Positions 16,652-25,590 of a DNA stretch of 64,000 nucleotides are shown here, piece after piece (position 1 is the first letter of the stretch; every line of letters starts with the position of its first letter). The DNA is taken from NCBI GenBank assembly GCA_040388375.1, contig JAZKBU010000006.1:310001-374000 (forward strand). Direction: 5' to 3'. Below the pieces are notes generated by a model. That model worked only from the letters and a program-made list of their open reading frames with translations, made no database searches and was not told the origin of the DNA. The translations under genes and the position numbers were made by a program. The stretch comes from Bacteroidota bacterium. Lineage in GTDB: Bacteria > Bacteroidota > Bacteroidia > UKL13-3.

Positions 16652-18105
16652 TCTTTATGCTCAGGTAAAATATTACCTTCTTTATCAACCCAGTTTTTAC
16701 ACGTAAACATATAAACCATACTAATGAACATGACTACTGCAGTTGGATTTTGACCCAAAATTTGATTACCATAGCTAGCAAACATAATACCAAAAAAACC
16801 TCCACATACGGCCATCATTTGGGAGCGTAATAAAGGATCTTTTATTTTATAAGTATTATACATACCAACGCCCAAACATATAAATAAATGGATTAAATGC
16901 AAAATTAAACCTACCACACCCATTTCAACCCAAATTCGTACATACCAACTATCAAGTGCTACTGAGCTTAACCAACGGCCCGGGTAAAAACGCTGCCCCC
17001 AGCTACCACCTGTTCCTATACCTGCGCCAATTGGCCGCGAAGCCAAATACCCTTTTAGCAGTTTTTGATTTTCAACCCTTACCATTAATGAAGGATCATT
17101 GGGGTCTAAACCGCTTCGCATACGCTGTATCTGGTAATTACTGCTACCTACTGAGGTAAACTTAAGTAAGCCAAAAAACATTCCGGCTATTATGCCCCCT
17201 ATTAAAAGTATTTTAAAATTACCTATCATTAAAAAGTAAATAAAAACACCACCAATAATAATAAATAACGGCCCCCTGCTGCCTGACAGGGCATAACCCC
17301 AAAATAGTATGGCAAATGAAACCCAATAAAAAATACGTTGCTTTTGGGTTATACCTTGTGACAAAGCCAGTAATAAACAAAACACGCATAAATGTGCCAT
17401 TCCGGAGCCAAATTGCCCTGCATCGGAGTAAAAGGACCAGATACGCATACGCCCTTGAATCAGGTGGGTTATTTTACCTCCTTCTTCTAACCACCTTACT
17501 TCGCCCGAGGTAATACCAATATAATGTTGTTTAAATCCATAAAATGCGGCAATAAGTGACCAGATAATAGCTATTTTTATCAACAAGGAAAGGTCTTTCC
17601 TGTCGGGCATTAGTATTAAGGTTAAGGGCACCTGCAATACCATATAAAGGCCTATGCCACGCATGGCATAAAACCAGGCTTCTTTGCTGGTAGCTTCCGG
17701 ATTTACCAATTCAAACATGATAAAACCCATCCACATTAAAGCGAGCCAAAACGACCAGTTATTAATTCTGCTGGCTTGCTCTTTGGTAATACTAAAAATA
17801 CAGGCTATAACGGTTATAATTAAAATACCATCAACCAATAAACCAAAAGGAATATCGGATGGTAAAAAACGGCCTAAGCCATTTACAAAAAAACAATAAT
17901 GATAAGCACTAAGTAAACCCATTCGCGGGTTTTTAAAAACCAAAACAAAATAAGCTATAACTGCAGGAATAGCAATAATGGCACCGGCAAATAAAAGGCC
18001 TAATTTAGCAACACAAACACCTAGAACCACAGCTACAGCAGCAACAACGAATGACCGCAAAATTTCAGAATTTTGAGGTGATTTATTTTGCCTGACTGTT
18101 AGCAT
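16648..18105 (-). CDS. O-antigen ligase/polymerase-like membrane protein (Wzy_C)
   Basis: A 485-residue inner-membrane protein with about 11-12 helices and a large periplasmic loop around 320-400 (GIGTGGSWGQRFYPGRW). The SGSRGPLF motif before it is typical of the Wzy_C family, which includes O-antigen ligases (WaaL) and polymerases (Wzy). Next to a Wzz/Wzc-like protein and a flippase, a polymerase role is at least as likely as a ligase role; sequence alone does not separate them. It is 1 base from the stop of the co-polymerase gene and overlaps the flippase gene. Confidence 0.85.
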   Translation of the reverse strand: MLTVRQNKSPQNSEILRSFVVAAVAVVLGVCVAKLGLLFAGAIIAIPAVIAYFVLVFKNPRMGLLSAYHYCFFVNGLGRFLPSDIPFGLLVDGILIITVIACIFSITKEQASRINNWSFWLALMWMGFIMFELVNPEATSKEAWFYAMRGIGLYMVLQVPLTLILMPDRKDLSLLIKIAIIWSLIAAFYGFKQHYIGITSGEVRWLEEGGKITHLIQGRMRIWSFYSDAGQFGSGMAHLCVFCLLLALSQGITQKQRIFYWVSFAILFWGYALSGSRGPLFIIIGGVFIYFLMIGNFKILLIGGIIAGMFFGLLKFTSVGSSNYQIQRMRSGLDPNDPSLMVRVENQKLLKGYLASRPIGAGIGTGGSWGQRFYPGRWLSSVALDSWYVRIWVEMGVVGLILHLIHLFICLGVGMYNTYKIKDPLLRSQMMAVCGGFFGIMFASYGNQILGQNPTAVVMFISMVYMFTCKNWVDKEGNILPEHKE

Positions 18106-18106
18106 A

Positions 18107-20317
18107 TTAGTATTTCGAGCCTCCGAAAATAATTTTTAGTCTTTTCCTTATTTTAGACCTTTGCTTAGGAATTTCTCCATAAATACCTTCCAGTAAATCG
18201 GGTATTACTCTGTTAAGAATAACTTTTACACCACCGGGTTTTACCTTTTCAAACTCTTTTAAAATTCTTTGGTCGCTGGCTGTCCAACTTTTGTGCGCAT
18301 GCACTATTAATAAGGATACATGGGATTTATCCAAAATTTCAATTGGTATAGGATATTTATTTAAACTGGGTAACTCAATAATGGTAAAACTGTGTTGCCC
18401 ATCTTCCAATGGTGTTTCGTTATTGGCTTCTATTAAATCGCTAATGTTGTTGGCATCAACTAATTTATCTAATACTTTGTATTCTTTTACTTGTAAATCG
18501 CTGGCTACTTTTTCCATAATCACATCGCTTTTTTTGCTCGATGTTTCCGGGTACAACAAAATAACATTGTTTTTTATTTGAGCCAGTTTAATAGCAAGCA
18601 GTTTTGCTATATAACTTTTTCCTTCGCCTGACTTGGTGCTTAATACCGTTATAACATGCCTGTCGTTGGCATAGTTTGATTGTTTTAATTCAATAAAAAT
18701 GGAGTTGATAATACGCTGTACCAATGCATTATTCATTTCATTGATATCAATTAACTTGCCGGGTAATTCTAAATCGGGTAAAGCATTCAATAATGGTAAG
18801 CCTATTTGTTTTTCTACTCTTTCAGGGCTTTTGATGGCACTATTCATGAGCTCCTGAGCAATGTAGTAAGCCAATAAAATAATAAAGCCCGCAACGAAAG
18901 AAACAATAATTAACAAGCCCCTTTTTGATGGCAATGGGCTAATAGGAAAAATAGGATTATCGACTATTTCTAAGCTACTGCTCATTTCAATATTTTGTTG
19001 TCGCAGTTTGGCTAAATTTAAACCATGTAAAATAGATAAGTATTCTTTTTCATTGATACTTATTTCCCTGTCCAACATATTCATGGTTGAGCCTAAAGGT
19101 GCAAACTTGGAGTAGATACCATCAAACTGTTTAATGCGCGCATCAAACACTTGTAACCTTCCCCTACTCTCTTCCAACTCCACTAATTTACTTAACCATT
19201 CGTCCAATAAATTTTGTTGTGGAATCCATTCTATGTTATTGTTAAAGTTATAAAAATCGCGTGCTTTTTCTTTTATTTTAAGCTTTAAATTATCCAATTC
19301 ATTTTCCATATTCTGGATTTGAGTGGTATTCATTTTATATGCTTTTGCATTGGCAATATTTACATTCAACTGTGCTATTTCCTGTCGAATCTTTATCATA
19401 TCCTCGTTGTTTTTCAACACATCAGTATATTTCGACATTTTCTCTTCTATGCGGTTAATGGCTGAATTAGCCGCTTCAAACCGCATTTTTTCTTTGTAAT
19501 AATCGGTTGTTAAATCTTCTTTGCTTTCCGCAACAAACTTTGATTGTTCGTTGTAATTAATAATTTTATTATCAATACCAAAGTCGCGTAGTTTGTTTTC
19601 TGAGTTTTGTAGTGTATTGAATGATTTATCCAACTGCTGCTCAAAGTACTTTACTACGTTTATAGTTTCTGCGTTTTTTATTCCTTTAAACCTTATACTG
19701 AACGATTCAATAACAAAGTTTAAAGCATTTAAAGCAACCCCGGGGTCCGTTGTTTTATAGCTCAACTCCACCATATCGGAACTGGCCTTACGATTTGCCG
19801 TTAACGAATTTAAAATGACCTCGGTGTTATAAAACAAACCGGGTGTATTTAATAAATACCTGACTATATTGGTATTGGTACTGTCTTTTATTTTTTCTAA
19901 ACGTTCAAAAGTTTTAGTAAAACTGCCCGGCACTATTAGTCGTTTCTTTTCGTTTTCAGGAATTAAATCCTTAAACTTTTCAAATGCGCGTTCACCCAAT
20001 ACATCTTTTGTAGGAGCTGCTAATAATAAATGTTGCGCCAGTAATTTCAAACCAACTTCTTCAATGGTTTCTCTGCTCTTAATGGTGGTAATTAAATTAT
20101 CAAAAGCATTGTTAACAGCAAAAAAATCAACTTTACTTTCACCATTGTCCGTAATGCTATAACCGGAAACCAAACCTGTGTAAATGGTGGCATTTGTCTG
20201 GTATTCCCTTACTTGTTTGCTTGTTAACAGGAATACGGTAACCGACATTAACAAAGGAAACAACAATAACCATTTCCATTTATTCAATACAATTCTTATA
20301 AAAGTTATTAAGGTCAT
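18107..20317 (-). CDS. Wzc/GumC-like polysaccharide co-polymerase with a degenerate tyrosine-kinase domain
   Basis: A 736-residue protein. An N-terminal Wzz domain has a first transmembrane helix (about 13-32) and a long periplasmic coiled-coil region, then a second helix (about 460-482). A cytoplasmic P-loop domain follows (about 540-736) with Walker A VLSTKSGEGKS near 555-566. The other signatures of BY-kinases are damaged: the Walker A' strand reads VILLYPETSS instead of a LLIDADLR-like sequence, Walker B reads FTIIELPSL with Glu for the usual Asp, and there is no C-terminal tyrosine cluster. I infer an ATP-binding or structural role without normal autophosphorylation. It controls chain length and assembly of the export machine, and lies between the TolC-like and ligase genes. 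Confidence 0.85.
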   Translation of the reverse strand: MTLITFIRIVLNKWKWLLLFPLLMSVTVFLLTSKQVREYQTNATIYTGLVSGYSITDNGESKVDFFAVNNAFDNLITTIKSRETIEEVGLKLLAQHLLLAAPTKDVLGERAFEKFKDLIPENEKKRLIVPGSFTKTFERLEKIKDSTNTNIVRYLLNTPGLFYNTEVILNSLTANRKASSDMVELSYKTTDPGVALNALNFVIESFSIRFKGIKNAETINVVKYFEQQLDKSFNTLQNSENKLRDFGIDNKIINYNEQSKFVAESKEDLTTDYYKEKMRFEAANSAINRIEEKMSKYTDVLKNNEDMIKIRQEIAQLNVNIANAKAYKMNTTQIQNMENELDNLKLKIKEKARDFYNFNNNIEWIPQQNLLDEWLSKLVELEESRGRLQVFDARIKQFDGIYSKFAPLGSTMNMLDREISINEKEYLSILHGLNLAKLRQQNIEMSSSLEIVDNPIFPISPLPSKRGLLIIVSFVAGFIILLAYYIAQELMNSAIKSPERVEKQIGLPLLNALPDLELPGKLIDINEMNNALVQRIINSIFIELKQSNYANDRHVITVLSTKSGEGKSYIAKLLAIKLAQIKNNVILLYPETSSKKSDVIMEKVASDLQVKEYKVLDKLVDANNISDLIEANNETPLEDGQHSFTIIELPSLNKYPIPIEILDKSHVSLLIVHAHKSWTASDQRILKEFEKVKPGGVKVILNRVIPDLLEGIYGEIPKQRSKIRKRLKIIFGGSKY

Positions 20318-20319
20318 AA

Positions 20320-21159
20320 CTATTTATTTGACCCTTTCCTTTTATAGGTAATTAACGGCACACCAAGTGTTGTTTCCAACTTATAAAATGAAGCCATAAA
20401 ATCGCGTTTAGCTTGTTCAAAACCAGCTTCGGCTATAGCCATAATATTACGCAGTCTGCTTAACTCAGCAGGTGGAATTTTTCCTCTTTTCATTTCAATC
20501 AAAGCCAATTCAGCCGTAATCCTGCTCGATTCCAAATCCTGACTTTTTACCCACAACATTTTTTGAAATGAAATTAAATTAAAATAATCGTCAATAATCT
20601 GGCGCTTGTAAGCTCTTTTCACATCGTCCTGTTTGTGCTTCGCCATTTCGGTTTCGTAGTACAACGATTTCATTCTGGCTTTACGCCCCGCTATATCACC
20701 CAAAGGCAACACTATATTTATACCTACCCTGTACCCAATACCTAAACTTTGTGTTGATACATCAGTAGTAACATTACTGGCAACTACCTGGTTAACTTGA
20801 TTGCCATAAGCGTAGTTATAAAACAATTGGATAGAGTTTAACCATATCCATTTAATATAATCACGGTTGTATTTAAATTTATTGGTTTCGGCAATGGCCA
20901 TTTTTAAAGGTGCCGAATTTTCTGTTACGGTTATTAAAATAGAATCAAGCGGTATTAACTGGTCGCCTAAATCTTCATTCATGTCAAAAATGTTAGTATC
21001 AATTTCTGTAATGGCCACATTTACTTTGCCATTATTTTCCAGCAACCTGTTATTCAAGCTATCTATTTTTTCTCCTATTTGGGCATGGCTCAAAAACCTT
21101 AGCTGCATGAATGCAACTAACAATAACAGGGAAATAATATTTGATTTAAATGTTTTGAT
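20320..21159 (-). CDS. Short TolC-family outer-membrane protein (start probably ATC)
   Basis: About 279 residues. A signal peptide ends at FLSHAQ. After a linker comes one TolC/OEP-type repeat, with beta-strand segments around IGYRVGINIVLPLGD and long helices (MAKHKQDDVKRAYKRQIIDDYF, split by MKRGKIPPAEL). Full TolC proteins have two such repeats (about 430-480 residues), so this is half-size and probably assembles from more subunits. The first TTG (21123) would leave a truncated signal peptide, whereas the open frame upstream supplies K-T-F-K-S-N and the rest of the hydrophobic core, starting at an in-frame ATC (21157-21159) just after a stop; there is no ATG or GTG. It is the first gene of the polysaccharide operon, and no Wza-like gene is present. 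Confidence 0.75.
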   Translation of the reverse strand: MKTFKSNIISLLLLVAFMQLRFLSHAQIGEKIDSLNNRLLENNGKVNVAITEIDTNIFDMNEDLGDQLIPLDSILITVTENSAPLKMAIAETNKFKYNRDYIKWIWLNSIQLFYNYAYGNQVNQVVASNVTTDVSTQSLGIGYRVGINIVLPLGDIAGRKARMKSLYYETEMAKHKQDDVKRAYKRQIIDDYFNLISFQKMLWVKSQDLESSRITAELALIEMKRGKIPPAELSRLRNIMAIAEAGFEQAKRDFMASFYKLETTLGVPLITYKRKGSNK

Positions 21160-21284
21160 AAAGCTTGATTTTTAAACAGTTCTTTCAAAATTCGAAATAA
21201 CACTAATTAATTGTGTATAGCCCAATTGATAAGTGAATGTTACAAACACGAAGATGTGAATTGAAAATTTTATGTATAGTTTTA

Positions 21285-21312
21285 TTGTTTTTTAAACCTT
21301 TTGTTATTTTTG
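21285..21312 (+). promoter_or_regulatory. Promoter of the Spy/LTXXQ-like gene
   Basis: TTG (21285-21287), a 17-base spacer and TATTTTTG (21305-21312). The -7 box ends 44 bases before the ATG. Confidence 0.65.
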
Positions 21313-21356
21313 GCATCATACACCAAATTTTTAAACCATTTAAACTATAAAAAACC

Positions 21357-21788
21357 ATGAAAAATATCGTTAAAAGTATTGCCGTACTGCTATTATTTGT
21401 AAGCACAAGTGCCACATTGTTCGCACAAAGACAACAAGGAAGTAAAATGGAAATGGTAATGTCTAAACTAACAGAAAAACTGAGTTTAACTCCCGACCAA
21501 CAAAGTAAAGTAAAAGCTATTTTCTCTACTCATTTTGACCAGATGAAAGCATTGAAAGAACAAGTAAAAAATGCAAGCCCTGAAGACAAAAAAACAGCTT
21601 TAAGAGCACAATGGAAAAAAACAGATGATGCTATGTTAGCGGTATTGGACACTACACAAAAAACAAAATACCAAGAAGCAAAAAAGGAAATGCGTAAAAA
21701 CAGAAAAACCAGAAATGCTGAAGGGAGACACAAAGGAAAAGAAGCACAACAAGATGTACAAGAATTATTAGATGACAGTGCATACTAA
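21357..21788 (+). CDS. Small periplasmic helical protein, Spy/CpxP (LTXXQ)-like
   Basis: A 143-residue protein. The signal peptide MKNIVKSIAVLLLF ends near TLFAQ (about residue 23), and the rest is a highly charged all-helical region with LSLTPDQQSKVKAIF, the LTxxQ-type motif of Spy/CpxP-related chaperones and of Bacteroidota DUF4890-like proteins. It is rich in Lys, Gln and Arg. A periplasmic chaperone or stress-sensing role is inferred from the family. It is a single gene with its own promoter and a strong terminator, divergent from the TolC-like operon. Confidence 0.75.
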   Translation: MKNIVKSIAVLLLFVSTSATLFAQRQQGSKMEMVMSKLTEKLSLTPDQQSKVKAIFSTHFDQMKALKEQVKNASPEDKKTALRAQWKKTDDAMLAVLDTTQKTKYQEAKKEMRKNRKTRNAEGRHKGKEAQQDVQELLDDSAY

Positions 21789-21799
21789 TAGGTGCTAAT

Positions 21800-21837
21800 A
21801 AAAAAAGAAGCTGTCTAAATGGACAGCTTCTTTTTTT
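21800..21837. terminator. Bidirectional terminator
   Basis: A 16-bp stem (21800-21815 with 21822-21837, core GAAGCTGTC) closes a 6-base loop, with A-run and T-run arms. It lies between the Spy-like gene (+) and ctlX (-). Confidence 0.9.
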
Positions 21838-21855
21838 ATGTTGTATTAGCAATTA

Positions 21856-22776
21856 CTAAGCTTTCTCTTTAGCCGTTCGCTCCTTTAAAAAAATTTCAGC
21901 CATCATACAACGAGCACTACCTCCTCCATTGTTTTCTATGGTATAAAGCGGAGTATATAAAATACTGCAAAGGCTTTCTATCATTTCAATCTGGCTTGGA
22001 GTTAGTGCTTTATAAGCCTGCTCACTCATCACCAAATACTTTTTATTTTCAGCACCCAAAACTTCTAAAACATTACCTGCAAACTGATTTAATTGGGCTA
22101 AGTTAATTTCAATAATTTGTTTGGTAGTACTTTGTTTAATTTTATTTCGTTCCGTTTCACTCGGTATACACTCCCAACAAACAATTAAAAAATCGGTTGT
22201 TACACTCATAACCACATTGGTATGGTAAATAGGTTTTTTGTCAGCATCTAAAGCTACAAAATGCACCAATTGGTAATTAAACGCTGCACAAAATTGTTGC
22301 AATAAATCAATATGCGTACGTGGCGATATGCAGGCATAACAAATTTGATGATCCCTATCCAATACCATACTACCCGTGCCTTCCAAAAACTTATCTTCCT
22401 TTTCAGAGTCTGTATAATCAACAATTTCTTCCAGTAAAAAGTCTTTGCTCAAAGTTTCTAAAATATCAGCACGCCTTTCTGTTCTTCTATTCTCGGCCTG
22501 CATGGGATATACGCCAATCCAATTGTTTTCATGAAAACTTATCCAGTTATTAGGGAAAATAGAATCGGGGGTATGTGGTTCTAAAGTATCTTCAATAACA
22601 TGTACTTTTACCCCTGCCTCCGTTAATTTATTTACAAATGCATCAAATTCATTTAATGCATTTTGTTGTGTATTTAAAGTATTATTGGCTTTTTGAAATG
22701 AATTGCTGGTAGCTGTTTGCGTATTAAAAGTAAAGGCTACAGGCCTTATCATTAAAATATGGTTTGTTGATTGCAT
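21856..22776 (-). CDS. ctlX: CtlX-type guanidino-group hydrolase (COG4874)
   Basis: A 306-residue cytoplasmic enzyme of the amidinotransferase/arginine deiminase fold. Motifs in order are PDSIFPNNWISFH (about 70-82), FLEGTGSMVLDR (about 130-141), PIYHTNVVMSV (about 183-193) and the C-terminal NGGGSARCMMAE with the nucleophile about C290. NCBI naming for this group is citrulline utilization hydrolase CtlX; the reaction is known mainly from gene context, so the substrate is uncertain. All the catalytic elements of the fold (Asp/Glu, His, Cys) look intact. It is a single gene; arginine-metabolism genes are not adjacent. Confidence 0.87.
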   Translation of the reverse strand: MQSTNHILMIRPVAFTFNTQTATSNSFQKANNTLNTQQNALNEFDAFVNKLTEAGVKVHVIEDTLEPHTPDSIFPNNWISFHENNWIGVYPMQAENRRTERRADILETLSKDFLLEEIVDYTDSEKEDKFLEGTGSMVLDRDHQICYACISPRTHIDLLQQFCAAFNYQLVHFVALDADKKPIYHTNVVMSVTTDFLIVCWECIPSETERNKIKQSTTKQIIEINLAQLNQFAGNVLEVLGAENKKYLVMSEQAYKALTPSQIEMIESLCSILYTPLYTIENNGGGSARCMMAEIFLKERTAKEKA

Positions 22777-22866
22777 AAGGTTTCAAATAAAATACAATAA
22801 TTCTACAATTTAAGTTAGTTTTTTATCTATTGAATTTGATTAATTTGCCACCTATTATCTATTTAA

Positions 22867-24324
22867 ATGAGTAAATTAAAACTAGTTGTAAGTTATGTAT
22901 TCTTTATTTTTTCCATGGCATTATTTGCACAGAAAAACAGTACTACGATATACCAACCTGCCGAGATGCAAAGTGATTTTGATTACTTAAATACCAGCTT
23001 ACAACTAAATCACCCGGGCTTTTACCGTTATACCAATGCCAAGGAATGGCAAGCGCTTTTTGAAAAGACAAAAAGCCAGTTAACAGAACCTTTAAGCGAT
23101 ATAGCTTTCAGAATGATTTTACGGAATTACATAGCCCATGTAAAATGCGGCCATACACAAATATTTCCCAGCGTTAAAACTCAAAAATTATTTGCTAAAA
23201 AGAAACACTTTTTTCCTCCCTTTAGAGTAATTTTTACCGATTCAAAAATATTAGTTACTAAAAATGAAAGCAACGATTCTGATTTAGTATGTGGCTCACA
23301 AATATTGAGCATTAATAACCATTCATCGGCAGAAATTATTGATAAAATAGAAGAAGTACAAAATGCCGATGCCGGTTTAAACAGCATGAAAAACTATTAT
23401 GGCGCATCGCAATTCCAGTCATTTTATGTAGCTTTTTTTGGCGAAGATTCCATCTATAATGTAACCTTATTGTCGTTAAAAAACGATACTTTAAAACTTA
23501 GCTTACAAGAAGAAAAAGAAGAAAATAACACAAAAGCCAAACCCACTGCCAAAACACCGCGGAACCAAAGTGTTTTACTTAATCAGGAATTCGCTTCATT
23601 TAGAATTTGCAAAGGCGATACACAAACAGCCATTATGAAAATAAAAGGCTTTCAGCTAAGCAATGCCAATAAGTTTTTTGAACGCGCTTTTACCCAAATA
23701 GAACAAAACGATATAAAATATTTAATTGTTGATTTACGAGGTAATGGCGGTGGCAGTATAGGGCAAGCAACTGAGATGTTAAAATATTTAAGTAAAGATA
23801 CGTTCAGCTATAGTTTTATAAGAGGTAAACAAGGGCTCACCTATAGAAAATATGCTAAGCAAAAATTCACTTATTACTTAACTCGTTTTTCATTAGGGCT
23901 CATTAGTGCCAAAACAGAAACAGAAAACACCTATCAATACCAGTTTACTATAACGCAAAAAGAAATGAGTAGCTTACCTCGTTTTACTGGAGCTATATTT
24001 TGCCTCGTTGATAATGGCTCGTTTAGTGCAGCCAGTTTTGAAGCTGCGTATTTAAAACACAAAGCCAATGCTATTGTTATTGGACAAGAAACAGCAGGCA
24101 CCGAGTCCGGATGTTTTGCTGTAAATACTCCTTTTTTAGAATTACCCAAAACAGGTAATTTTGTGCGTATACCACACTATAAGTTCCAACATCATTTACC
24201 CGTTGCCGATTCAGAAAGAGGTGTTTTGCCTAGTATTGAGACAACCATAACTTCACAAACAATTAATTCGAAAAATGATGAGGATTTAGATTTAATTTGG
24301 AACCTTATATTTGAAAAAAATTAA
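22867..24324 (+). CDS. S41-family peptidase (tail-specific protease-like)
   Basis: A 485-residue exported protein with a signal peptide ending near ALFAQ (residues 1-22). A helical N-terminal part (SDFDYLNTSLQLNHPGFYRYT) precedes a possible degenerate PDZ region (about 120-170) and a TSPc core with YLIVDLRGNGGGSIGQA (about 288-304) and LVDNGSFSAASFEAA, where the catalytic Ser of S41 proteases lies (about 382-388), then IGQETAGTESG. This is the common Bacteroidota secreted S41 type, with unknown substrate. The gene is 18 bases upstream of a lipoprotein gene and probably co-transcribed with it. Confidence 0.85.
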   Translation: MSKLKLVVSYVFFIFSMALFAQKNSTTIYQPAEMQSDFDYLNTSLQLNHPGFYRYTNAKEWQALFEKTKSQLTEPLSDIAFRMILRNYIAHVKCGHTQIFPSVKTQKLFAKKKHFFPPFRVIFTDSKILVTKNESNDSDLVCGSQILSINNHSSAEIIDKIEEVQNADAGLNSMKNYYGASQFQSFYVAFFGEDSIYNVTLLSLKNDTLKLSLQEEKEENNTKAKPTAKTPRNQSVLLNQEFASFRICKGDTQTAIMKIKGFQLSNANKFFERAFTQIEQNDIKYLIVDLRGNGGGSIGQATEMLKYLSKDTFSYSFIRGKQGLTYRKYAKQKFTYYLTRFSLGLISAKTETENTYQYQFTITQKEMSSLPRFTGAIFCLVDNGSFSAASFEAAYLKHKANAIVIGQETAGTESGCFAVNTPFLELPKTGNFVRIPHYKFQHHLPVADSERGVLPSIETTITSQTINSKNDEDLDLIWNLIFEKN

Positions 24325-24342
24325 CGACTGATTATTTTAAGA

Positions 24343-25002
24343 ATGAGAAAAGGTTTTTACGCAATTGCTTTTTTACTGGTAACATTACAAGCTTGCGATA
24401 ACGATGAAATAAGTAGAGATGCCGCAGGAGACAGTGTTTGGAAACACGAAGAAAAGGCAGCTAAAGATACATCCCTCCATTACAAGGGAATGAGTTACGA
24501 TGAAATGAAGCGCTTTGCCAAAGACGACACGGCTGCTGATTTTAAAAAAGTAAACATTCAGCGTGCGCTGAAACATAAATTCTCAAATCCCAACAGTAAA
24601 GATGAATTTAAAGTAAAAATTATTGGCGATAAAATATACAATGCCAATATTGATTTTACCATTACAAACGAAGCAGGTGAAGAAATTTTTCACGATTATT
24701 TCCACGCCAACAATGTATTGGAAAATGCATTTGACGGTGGAGGCCAATATGCTACCGATATAGAAAAAGAAGAGTACTTGCGTAAATGGATTTTTGAGTT
24801 TTTACATTTAAATAAATTCAATGCGCCTGCTATTCATCCGGAAAGAGAATTTATTGCCGAACACAGCGACAAAACAGCTTGGGACGCTATTATTGCTGAC
24901 CAAAGTGCCGTAGCGTTTGTGTATAGTAAACAAAAAAGCAGTCAAACCGAAATAGCATTTGATAAAGCAGCAAATAAAGTAGTAAAGTTTTACGAGTATT
25001 AA
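24343..25002 (+). CDS. Lipoprotein of unknown function
   Basis: A 219-residue protein with a lipoprotein signal (lipobox LQAC, Cys18) followed by an acidic linker. A mixed alpha/beta domain follows, with segments such as YDEMKRFAKDDTA, VKIIGDKIYNANIDFTITN and a C-terminal QTEIAFDKAANKVVKFYEY. I recognise no family. It is between the S41 protease (18-base gap) and an EVE-domain gene (10-base gap) on the same strand, so the three probably form an operon. The outer-membrane lipid anchor suggests it works outside the cytoplasm, possibly with the protease; that is inference. Confidence 0.7.
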   Translation: MRKGFYAIAFLLVTLQACDNDEISRDAAGDSVWKHEEKAAKDTSLHYKGMSYDEMKRFAKDDTAADFKKVNIQRALKHKFSNPNSKDEFKVKIIGDKIYNANIDFTITNEAGEEIFHDYFHANNVLENAFDGGGQYATDIEKEEYLRKWIFEFLHLNKFNAPAIHPEREFIAEHSDKTAWDAIIADQSAVAFVYSKQKSSQTEIAFDKAANKVVKFYEY

Positions 25003-25012
25003 GCACACACAC

Positions 25013-25417
25013 ATGAAACATTGGTTAGTAAAATCAGAGCCATTTAAATACAGTTGGGAACAATTTGAAAAAGATGGAAAAACATTTTGGGATGGTGTAA
25101 GGAATTACCAGGCACGCAACAATCTCAGAACCATGAAAAAAGGTGATTTAGTGTTTTGGTACCATAGCAACGAAGGCAAAGAAATAGTAGGTATAGCCAA
25201 GGTAGTAAAAGAACATTACCAAGACCCGACCACTGACGATAAAAATTGGGTAGTGGTGGATTTAGCTCCGTTTAAAAAACTAAAAAAACCAGTAACGCTG
25301 GAGCAAATTAAAGCTGATGAAAAGTTACAAAATATTGGCTTGGTAAGACAAGGCAGGCTCTCCGTAATGGAAATACAAAAAGAAGAGTTTGACTATATAC
25401 TACTGTTGGCTAAATAA
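25013..25417 (+). CDS. EVE-domain protein
   Basis: A 134-residue single EVE domain: MKHWLVKSEPFKYSWEQFE, WDGVRNYQARNNLRTMKKGDLVFWYHS (about 30-57) and GLVRQGRLSVMEI. EVE domains share the PUA-like fold and bind modified bases in nucleic acids; THYN1-type relatives are widespread in bacteria. The bound base for this subgroup is not known from sequence. It is the last gene of a three-gene set with the S41 protease and a lipoprotein, with which it has no evident functional link. Confidence 0.9.
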   Translation: MKHWLVKSEPFKYSWEQFEKDGKTFWDGVRNYQARNNLRTMKKGDLVFWYHSNEGKEIVGIAKVVKEHYQDPTTDDKNWVVVDLAPFKKLKKPVTLEQIKADEKLQNIGLVRQGRLSVMEIQKEEFDYILLLAK

Positions 25418-25460
25418 TTAAACGCCCTTTATCGCTTTACATTTATTCGTTTTCTGCCCG

Positions 25461-25567
25461 TGGTTGGTGTCCTCCCCAACCCACACACACATGCTATCAC
25501 TTTTACCCTTGGGTTACCGCCTCTAGTGCACAAACTAAAGCTTATCAGGACACTACCGTTAAGCTAT
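25461..25567. other. Structured, C-rich intergenic segment upstream of lpxC
   Basis: This part of the EVE-lpxC gap stands out from the AT-rich surroundings and holds nested complementary segments. GTGTCCT (25467-25473) pairs with AGGACAC (25547-25553), and AACCCA (25478-25483) pairs with TGGGTT (25510-25515). A competing pair is AGCTTA (25539-25544) with TAAGCT (25560-25565). A CA-dinucleotide tract lies at 25482-25491. No ORF or known RNA family is recognised; it lies upstream of the lpxC promoter, so it is not part of that leader. Confidence 0.4.
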
Positions 25568-25590
25568 CCACATTCCTCTTAAAAATACTT

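Noticed and set aside
25482-25491. CA-dinucleotide tract as a phase-variation repeat
   Set aside because: It is only about five units, lies outside any gene and before the promoter, so there is no evidence of slippage control.
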